DNA of 9,696 nt from Saprospiraceae bacterium. GTDB lineage: Bacteria > Bacteroidota > Bacteroidia > Chitinophagales > Saprospiraceae. Positions 1 to 5,574 of the stretch are shown piece by piece. The DNA is taken from NCBI GenBank assembly GCA_022842255.1, contig JALHPW010000137.1:1-9696 (forward strand), written 5' to 3'. The notes under the pieces were generated by a model that made no database searches, was not told the DNA's origin, and saw only the letters and a list, made by a program, of their open reading frames with translations. Both the position numbers and the translations under genes were made by a program. How positions within the stretch are numbered: position 1 is the first letter of the stretch; each line of letters opens with the position of its first letter.

Positions 1-81
1 ATAAACCCAATAAACCCTTCATCAACCTCACAAACCCGCCTGAATACACCCTTCTCAGAGTGTTTTAATTTGGCACAGTTT

Positions 82-98
82 GCCGCTAGAAAAGCGGC
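82..98 (-). terminator. Hairpin downstream of the six-module gene, possible terminator
   Basis: A 6-bp perfect inverted repeat (GCCGCT at 82-87 and AGCGGC at 93-98) with a 5-base loop lies 15 bases past the stop codon of the minus-strand gene ending at 113. A short flanking complementarity (ACA near 74-76 and TGT near 100-102) could extend it with bulges. There is no U-tract straight after the stem on the minus strand, so this is not a classical intrinsic terminator. It may be a transcript-end hairpin. I see nothing else in bases 1-112, only a short AATAAACCC-like direct repeat at the very start. Confidence 0.35.
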
Positions 99-112
99 GT
101 GTCAGACTAAAC

Positions 113-3100
113 TCATTCTTTTATAAACTTCGCTTTGCCCACCAAGACACCCGAGCGGTCAAAACCGCTGAGTAGGTACATTCCGGCTGGGAATTGCGAC
201 ACGTTAAGGTCGGTATAGGTATCACCCGAAGTGTTTACTACCGCTACGCGGCGACCAAAGAGGTCATATACTTCGAGACGGCCCACACCGTCCATGTTCT
301 CAACCAGCAACAGCTCAGAAGTTGGGTTGGGCGATACCCGCATGGCCACCGCGTCGGCAGGGCTAAAGGTGCCTACGGAGCCGCATTTGCCTTCCCCAAT
401 TACGAAATCATCGAAATAGGAGGTTACGTCAACGCCGGTTGCATCGACACCCAAGTCAAAGAATACGGTCAAACGCTTGTACTCGCCATTGTCTGGCACA
501 GCTGAAAAGTCGAACGTGAGTTCTTCCCACTGATTGATCAAGGTGTTGGCAACTGGTAGTTCAAACGCTGGTGCGCCCGTGGCCGAACCTTCCACTTTCA
601 TGGCAAAGTTGCCGATGTGGTCCATGTGGACTTTGGCTTTGATGGTTTTCACACCTTTCCAATCGATGGGCGATTCCAGGTCTGGGAACGAATACATCCC
701 GGCAAAGGGCAAACCATCGCCGGCTTTCACGAATTTACCCACTTTGCTGCTGGTGTTGATACCGGCAGGATTCGGGTTGTCAATTACTTCAAACTGATAG
801 CCCGCTGCTTCCAGGGAACCGTTGGCGAAATACTTGAAATTCAAGGTAGTAGGTGCTGCTTCGTGGTCTACAATGCAACCATTGTAACCAGCACGCGCCC
901 AACGAATATTGTCGAAGAAGTAAGTGCCGCCACCGGTTGGGCTAAGTACGTTGGTGAAAATGACCAATTTGTTGTGGAGCGTACCAATTGCACCGCTGAA
1001 GTCGATGTCGAATTTGTACCAGGTATTGCCTGTCGTCAGGGTATCAAAAATCTCTACCCCAGGGCCGTTTCCTTCCAATTTGAACAGGAACGGAACGTTG
1101 TCCGTAGGAGCCCATACCAACATGGAAAGGTGGTTGTACACGCTCAAGTCTGGTGGAGCTGGGAATTCGATACCAACCCCTGCAAATTCAGTACCTGCGC
1201 CGCCTGGGTCGGTGTATTCGCCTACTTTAAGCGAGCCGTTTTCAGGTGCCAGGTGTGGGTTGTTTACCACTTTCAAGTCGCTTGCACCGTAGAAAATCTG
1301 GGTGTAGTTGCGCTGGCATTCAAAGTCGTCAATGATGTTCAATACTGGTACGACGCCGTCGCATGGGTCGATGGTGATTTCCGTCTGGCGCAGGTTATCA
1401 AAATACCATTTTTGACCTGCATTTGCGGTTCCGGCATTGAAAATGATACGCACTTCCCCAAAATTGGTAATACCACTGAAGGCCGAAAAGTCGAAACTCA
1501 AAGTCTCCCATGCCCCTGGGGTAGTAACCTCTGCCTCGGCTTCCTTATTGCCTTCTGTAGGTGAGTTGAGGATCAGCGTCACGGTACCGCCACCCAGTGG
1601 GCTAAGTACATCGAGGTTGAACTGTGGGTAAATCGACAGATCAAAGTTCGTCAAGGAGATACCCTGCAAAGTGGAAAACGCCGATGAACCTTTGGTGTAG
1701 CAACCCACCTGGGTAGAGCCGTTCACCGCATTAGGGCTTGGATTATTAACCGGTCCCTCGAACACCCCGTGAATCGGTTCGTTCTGGTCCAATGGCTGCC
1801 ATCCCAAGTGAATGCCATCCTGGAAATCTTCGAGTGGTGGTGCAGCACTCGGCGCCGCAAGTTTGATATTGTCAATGTGGTACACATCCCCAGGCTCTCC
1901 ATTCACACCAGCGTTGAAGAAGATAACAAATTTATTGTGGCCTTTACCAATCTGGCTGCTGAAGTCCACCGTGTACGTCACCCACTTGTTCAACTCGGTC
2001 ACTTGAGTACCTACTTCCATCGGAGGGTTCGGACCACCTTCGAGTTTGATGAGCAGGTTGCCGGTTTTAGGCGCCCATACCTGGCAAGAGAACTGGTTGC
2101 GAACGGTAAGGTCAATTGGGTTTTGGTAATCAATCTGGAGGTTGGAATATTCCGTACCTGGGCCACTTGGGTCCTCAAACCGGCCTACTTTAGGAGAGTT
2201 GTTGTCGCCCGTAAGCGCCGGATTGGCTACTACCGAGAAGAAAGACCAATCGCCCGTGTAGGTTGCATTGCGGTTGCATTCAAAGTCGTCAATGATGTCA
2301 GGATCGGGGGTGTCGTTGGGGCAAGGGTTGGGTACCGCGCACACATTGTCAAAGTAATACGTGTCGCCACTGGTTTCCACACCTGGGTCGAAGAACATGA
2401 CTATTTTACTCAACCCGGTATTGCCCGCCTGGGCACTGAAGTCGAAGGTATACGTTTGCCAGGCACCCGTTACCGCGATGTTTTTGATTACTTCAAAGCC
2501 ACCTCCGGTGCCTTCGAGTTTGAACAAAATTTGGGTAGGTGCCGTAGCAAGCACATCAATTTTGAACTGGTTGTATACCGAAAGGTCGAATGGTGTGCCA
2601 TTGTCGGCCAAAATCAAGCTGTAAGCATGTGCTGTTGATTTTACATACTGCGCACAGTTCGCGCTGGAGTTGATGGCACTCGGCGTAGGGTTGGCAACTG
2701 GAGCGGTCAACACACCGTCAAGACCCAGGAAATTGAGCCCAGGTCCTTCAAAATCGGCATAGCAAATCTCTGCTTTCTCCGCACGGATATCGTCGAAGTA
2801 GTAAGTAGCGTTGTCGCCCAACACAAATGGGTTGAAAGAAACCAAAACCGTTTTGAGGTTGGTCAAGCCAGCACCCGAAGAAAGGTCGAATGTGTATTCT
2901 ACCCATTGGTTGGCCACTGTGATGTCGACAAATTTTTCAACCGCCGGACCGCCGGGGCCTTCCAATTTGAACAAGGCCTGGCAAGGTGCCGTGGGCGACC
3001 AGATCTTCATTTTGAACTGGTTGTTTTCGCTGATATCCAGCGTAGTAGGGAACGTGTACAACGCGAAGCAGAAATCGAATGCTCCTGCGTTGGTGTACGA

Positions 3101-3286
3101 ACCGACCCCGGCACTGGTGTTTACACCCGATTGGTCCGGGTTGGTCACCGCACCATTATAGGTGCCGTTGAGGCCAATCCATGCAAGGTCAGATGCCCCG
3201 CCTTCAAAGTCCTCGTAAGTCACTTGGGCATTTACCCCCAAGATGCCAAACATTAGAAGCAAGGCTGTGATAAAGAAATTTTTCAT
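113..3286 (-). CDS. Secreted protein with six tandem beta-sandwich (putative carbohydrate-binding) modules and a T9SS type A sorting domain
   Basis: The likely start is the ATG at 3286. A TTG two codons earlier (3292) is in frame, but the ATG gives a standard signal peptide (MKNFFITALLLMFGILGV, cleavage near NAQ). Numbering from the TTG, six modules of about 150 residues lie at roughly 27-172, 179-319, 332-478, 487-636, 651-800 and 815-968. Each starts with a DFE-like motif, has an NP...N(S/G)S turn, DLS.YNQF, a FKLEG-like strand, a conserved Trp (130, 278, 437, 595, 758, 922), YTFDFS, and ends in YFDN-like residues. This pattern resembles jelly-roll carbohydrate-binding modules. Residues about 980-1059 form a type A sorting domain (SPNP, LEVYDLFGRR, FPAGMYLL, terminal KFIKE), so export by type IX secretion and surface anchoring or release is expected. 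No catalytic domain is recognisable. The neighbouring secreted glucanase suggests a glycan-binding role, but an adhesin or matrix protein is equally possible. Cys residues cluster in linkers (for example 318, 324, 338, 644, 658) and could form disulfides. Confidence 0.9.
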   Translation of the reverse strand: MKNFFITALLLMFGILGVNAQVTYEDFEGGASDLAWIGLNGTYNGAVTNPDQSGVNTSAGVGSYTNAGAFDFCFALYTFPTTLDISENNQFKMKIWSPTAPCQALFKLEGPGGPAVEKFVDITVANQWVEYTFDLSSGAGLTNLKTVLVSFNPFVLGDNATYYFDDIRAEKAEICYADFEGPGLNFLGLDGVLTAPVANPTPSAINSSANCAQYVKSTAHAYSLILADNGTPFDLSVYNQFKIDVLATAPTQILFKLEGTGGGFEVIKNIAVTGAWQTYTFDFSAQAGNTGLSKIVMFFDPGVETSGDTYYFDNVCAVPNPCPNDTPDPDIIDDFECNRNATYTGDWSFFSVVANPALTGDNNSPKVGRFEDPSGPGTEYSNLQIDYQNPIDLTVRNQFSCQVWAPKTGNLLIKLEGGPNPPMEVGTQVTELNKWVTYTVDFSSQIGKGHNKFVIFFNAGVNGEPGDVYHIDNIKLAAPSAAPPLEDFQDGIHLGWQPLDQNEPIHGVFEGPVNNPSPNAVNGSTQVGCYTKGSSAFSTLQGISLTNFDLSIYPQFNLDVLSPLGGGTVTLILNSPTEGNKEAEAEVTTPGAWETLSFDFSAFSGITNFGEVRIIFNAGTANAGQKWYFDNLRQTEITIDPCDGVVPVLNIIDDFECQRNYTQIFYGASDLKVVNNPHLAPENGSLKVGEYTDPGGAGTEFAGVGIEFPAPPDLSVYNHLSMLVWAPTDNVPFLFKLEGNGPGVEIFDTLTTGNTWYKFDIDFSGAIGTLHNKLVIFTNVLSPTGGGTYFFDNIRWARAGYNGCIVDHEAAPTTLNFKYFANGSLEAAGYQFEVIDNPNPAGINTSSKVGKFVKAGDGLPFAGMYSFPDLESPIDWKGVKTIKAKVHMDHIGNFAMKVEGSATGAPAFELPVANTLINQWEELTFDFSAVPDNGEYKRLTVFFDLGVDATGVDVTSYFDDFVIGEGKCGSVGTFSPADAVAMRVSPNPTSELLLVENMDGVGRLEVYDLFGRRVAVVNTSGDTYTDLNVSQFPAGMYLLSGFDRSGVLVGKAKFIKE
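389..3214 (-). repeat. Six tandem protein-coding modules of about 150 aa
   Basis: Approximate module spans are 2777-3214, 2336-2758, 1859-2299, 1385-1834, 893-1342 and 389-850, in order from the N-terminus. The alignment anchors are the opening DFE motif, the FKLEG strand (replaced by LILNS in module 4 and MKVEG in module 6), the conserved Trp, the (T/I)(F/V)DFS strand, and the closing YFDN/YFDD. DNA identity between modules is mostly low, so the array is old, except for the element described for modules 3 and 5. Confidence 0.85.
893..2758 (-). repeat. Two-module superduplication (modules 2-3 and 4-5)
   Basis: Modules 3 and 5 share features absent from the others: an IIDDFEC(N/Q)RN opening, DP(S/G)G(P/A)GTE, VWAP, and HNK(F/L)VIF. 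Modules 2 and 4 share NP(T/S)P.A(I/V)N, FDLS(V/I)Y.QF..DVL, and a Cys-Pro-containing linker leading into the next module. The IIDDFEC-coding DNA is identical over 23 bases at 1316-1338 and 2276-2298, exactly 960 bases (320 codons) apart. This supports duplication of a two-module unit after the single module had already multiplied. Confidence 0.7.
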
Positions 3287-3370
3287 AAGCAACAGAAATT
3301 GGTTATGTATGTGAAAATGAGTTAGTTACATGTTATTTGTACGCGGATTTTACGCCCCCACACTGTTTTC

Positions 3371-3506
3371 CCACCATGCGAGGGCCTTATGACCCCGCAC
3401 TATTTTTAGCCACGAATTGCACGAATTTGCACGAATTTCCGCCGTGCGAGGGTCTTTCGTCCCCGCATTGTTTTTTGCTACGAATTGCACTAATTTTCAC
3501 GAATTG
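3371..3506. repeat. 68-bp tandem duplication in the intergenic spacer
   Basis: Unit 1 (3371-3438) and unit 2 (3439-3506) align without gaps at 55 of 68 positions by my count. Each has a GC-rich half with imperfect hairpin symmetry (TGCGAGGG...CCCCGCA) and an AT-rich half built on iterated CACGAATT-like words. The bases at about 3351-3370 resemble the GC-rich half again and may be a decayed third copy. The spacer lies between the stop of the glucanase gene and the start of the six-module gene. I see no coding sequence here. Confidence 0.75.
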
Positions 3507-3553
3507 GATGTGCTCCATTTTAAATTCGTGTCAATTTGTGCAATTAGTGGCTA
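3475..3553. repeat. Inverted copy of the AT-rich repeat half, large stem-loop
   Basis: Bases 3522-3553 are the reverse complement of the AT-rich half of the tandem units. They match 28 of 32 positions with unit 1 (3407-3438) and 25 of 32 with unit 2 (3475-3506). Unit 2 and the inverted copy are separated by 15 bases, so they can fold as a long imperfect hairpin. It begins 3 bases past the stop codon of the minus-strand glucanase gene, so it would lie in that gene's 3' untranslated region. It could protect the RNA, act as a weak terminator, or be a dispersed intergenic repeat like those common in Bacteroidota. Confidence 0.65.
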
Positions 3554-3556
3554 AAA

Positions 3557-5419
3557 TCACTCAACCACTAATTTTTTGGCCATTACCCCGCCCATCTCGT
3601 TTTTTATCTCCAACAAAAACACCCCGCGTGGAAGGTTTTGCAATCGAACCTGTTCCTGAAAAACACCCGCGTTCATGGCCCTGTCCCTAAAAAGTGTTTG
3701 CAGTACTCTGCCCTCCAAATCCAGAATCTGGGCACTCAATACTTGTTTCTTTAAAATGGAAAATTCAAGATTCAACACCGCATTGTTGGCTGGCAGTGGG
3801 TTGGGGAAAACCAAGGCGTCGAAACCGTGCTTTTCTACGAACACTTCTTCCGCAGGCGAACTATCTGCCTGAAAACCAATGGCTTGTAAAGCCGGGGCAA
3901 TTTCCGGGTTTTGCATAAATAATTGCCAAAGTAAACCCGTTCGGTAGTTTTCAATCATGGCCACGATTGGCCCTTGGTCAATGGCCAAATACGAAGGTGC
4001 AAACCAGTTTTGATTGAGATTGAAAGCGTCCAAAAAGCCATACGAACTCCAAAGCCTTTCCCCGCGCACCCGATAGAAATGCCGCAGTGCAGCTAGGCAT
4101 TCCTGTGGCGCATATGGCATGCTGGATAAGGCTGCTGTTGGGGAAATAGTGCCGTCATCGTTGCTTGGGTAAATATCGTGCGCCGAATACCCGTTCGGGC
4201 CATCGCAGGAGGTCAAACCCCAGCAATCGGCGGAATAGCCCTGGTGGTTTTTCGGGTTGGCGATGGAATAGGCATGTTGGATGAGGGCGTGGTTGCGGTT
4301 GCGGACGAAGTAATTGCAGAAGGCGTCTTTCTTGCCACGGGGGTCAAAGCCCAAATAGGAATAATGGGCAAAAAACATCGGTCCGCCGCCAAATGGCCCA
4401 CAATAGATTTTATGGCCAAAATGGATGCTGTTATTGGCGTAATTCCCAGACGTCCAGCCCGTTTGGTACAAACTGGCGGGCACCGGGTGGGTCGGCGAAG
4501 CCGCAGCAAGGATGTACACAATTTGCGCTTCATAGAAACCGCGCAACGCAAAATTCATCTGCCACCCGTAGTTCGGCGACCAGTGCCAATACAGCACGCC
4601 ACTGTTGTTTTTCCGGTACCAATCCCATTCCACCTCTTCCCAAAGCCCGGTGATGACATCCCGGAGCGCGGATTCGAGTGGCGTGTTTTGGTCAAAATAT
4701 TCCCGGGCAGCGAGCAGTCCCTGCATCAAAAACGCCGTTTCCACCAAATCCCCACCGTTGTCGTATTGGCTAAACGGAACCACGTTGCCGTTCGTACCAT
4801 TCATCCAATGCGGGAAAACGCCATGAAACCGGTCGGCAAACTGCAAAAAAGAAGCGATTTGAATCATTCGGTCCACTGCAGCCTCCCGGGTCACCCAGCC
4901 TCGTTCTGCTCCCACGATGATCGCCATGATACCAAAGCCCGACCCGCCAGTAGTCACCACATTGGGGTCGCCATTGGAGCGTTCCCGTGCAAGTCCACTC
5001 ACCGGATGCCCATAATCCCAAAAATAGCGAAAAGTGGCCCGCTGGGTCATTTCGAGCAACTCCTCATCACTCATGGCTTGGGTAGTCGCTGCCACCTCGT
5101 TGGACGAAGCACTTTCGGAAGCACCTGCCAGGGCCGCTATTTTGTACTTTCGGCTTAGGTTTTGTCCTTCATCCCCCGTCCAATCGGTTGCGATTGGCTC
5201 TTTGCCCACTTGTTTCAAAAACTCGAAGGAAGCTCCTCCATTCACGGAGCGGTAAATTTTATACCCCGTTACATTGGGTTCAGCATTGGGTTGCCAAGTC
5301 AGTTCTATGTGTTGTTCATAGCCAGTAGCAGCTACACCGCCGGGCGCGGAGGGCGTTTGGGCTTCCGTGCAAGTGTTTGCAAAAAGAAGGGCGAGCAGTG
5401 TGAATCGGGCTTTGGTCAT
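3557..5419 (-). CDS. Secreted glycoamylase-like glycoside hydrolase (probable GH144 endo-beta-1,2-glucanase type) with FnIII and T9SS sorting domain
   Basis: This 620-residue protein has four parts. A signal peptide spans 1-21 (cleavage near TEA-Q). A fibronectin type III domain spans about 25-113 (LTWQPN, VTGYKIYRS). A glycoamylase-like catalytic domain (PF10091 type) spans about 117-510. A type A T9SS sorting domain spans about 535-620 (VFPNP, AQILDLEGRVLQ, LPRGVFLLEI). Family hallmarks are ATFRYFWDYGHP near 128, GFGIMAIIVGAERGW near 161, GDLVETAFLMQGLLAAREYF near 223, the Trp-rich WDWY and WHWSPNYGW at 266-286, and SYLGFDPRG near 354. Acidic residues D220, D224, E227 and E297 have nearly the same spacing as the residues I remember being tested in the Chitinophaga GH144 enzyme, with E297 in the proposed acid position. 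That enzyme cuts beta-1,2-glucan into sophoro-oligosaccharides, so an extracellular or surface glucanase is the best guess. The substrate is not proven, because other PF10091 proteins act on other glucans. The ATG at 5419 fits the signal peptide. Confidence 0.88.
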   Translation of the reverse strand: MTKARFTLLALLFANTCTEAQTPSAPGGVAATGYEQHIELTWQPNAEPNVTGYKIYRSVNGGASFEFLKQVGKEPIATDWTGDEGQNLSRKYKIAALAGASESASSNEVAATTQAMSDEELLEMTQRATFRYFWDYGHPVSGLARERSNGDPNVVTTGGSGFGIMAIIVGAERGWVTREAAVDRMIQIASFLQFADRFHGVFPHWMNGTNGNVVPFSQYDNGGDLVETAFLMQGLLAAREYFDQNTPLESALRDVITGLWEEVEWDWYRKNNSGVLYWHWSPNYGWQMNFALRGFYEAQIVYILAAASPTHPVPASLYQTGWTSGNYANNSIHFGHKIYCGPFGGGPMFFAHYSYLGFDPRGKKDAFCNYFVRNRNHALIQHAYSIANPKNHQGYSADCWGLTSCDGPNGYSAHDIYPSNDDGTISPTAALSSMPYAPQECLAALRHFYRVRGERLWSSYGFLDAFNLNQNWFAPSYLAIDQGPIVAMIENYRTGLLWQLFMQNPEIAPALQAIGFQADSSPAEEVFVEKHGFDALVFPNPLPANNAVLNLEFSILKKQVLSAQILDLEGRVLQTLFRDRAMNAGVFQEQVRLQNLPRGVFLLEIKNEMGGVMAKKLVVE

Positions 5420-5491
5420 GTGCTTTTGATGTCAGCAGCATTCCTTTTTTAATTTCAGGAAGAAATTGGGATGCCGGCTTTTTTGACAGGA

Positions 5492-5521
5492 TGAAATTAT
5501 GACAATCCCCTCCCTTTCAAA
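5492..5521 (-). promoter_or_regulatory. Weak Bacteroidota-type promoter candidate for the glucanase gene
   Basis: Reading the minus strand, TTTG (5521-5518) is followed after 18 bases by TAATTTCA (5499-5492), a partial match to the TAnnTTTG -7 box. The predicted leader would be about 65 bases. The last two bases of the -7 box do not match, so support is weak. The rest of the 155-base gap (5420-5574) shows only a short GGCC-AAATA-GGCC inverted repeat at the end of the upstream gene. Confidence 0.25.
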
Positions 5522-5574
5522 GAAAAACACACCTCACCACTACTACGCCATGAACAAAACTGGCCAAATAGGCC

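Noticed and set aside
617..1564. Long plus-strand open frame of 315 codons opposite the six-module gene
   Set aside because: It is antisense to a protein with clear six-fold repeats, a signal peptide and a sorting domain. Its translation has no recognisable domain and looks like a mirror of the repeat structure.
1769..2638. Plus-strand open frame of 289 codons
   Set aside because: Same reason: antisense to modules 2-4, with internal similarity to other antisense frames that only reflects the coding repeats.
3371..3506. Possible CRISPR array
   Set aside because: There are only two adjacent 68-base units, diverged at 13 positions, with no unique spacers between them and no cas genes nearby.
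3337..3690. Plus-strand frame of 117 codons across the intergenic repeats
   Set aside because: It runs through the tandem and inverted repeats and into the 3' end of the glucanase gene, and its translation simply repeats the DNA units.
4178..5158. Plus-strand open frame of 326 codons opposite the glucanase
   Set aside because: The minus-strand frame carries the full glycoamylase domain; the plus-strand translation is rich in Arg, His and Pro with no domain and is a codon-bias shadow.
3557..5419. Lipoprotein reading of the glucanase N-terminus (Cys17)
   Set aside because: The residues before Cys17 (FANT) do not form a proper lipobox, and the C-terminal T9SS domain plus a normal cleavage site near residue 21 explain export.
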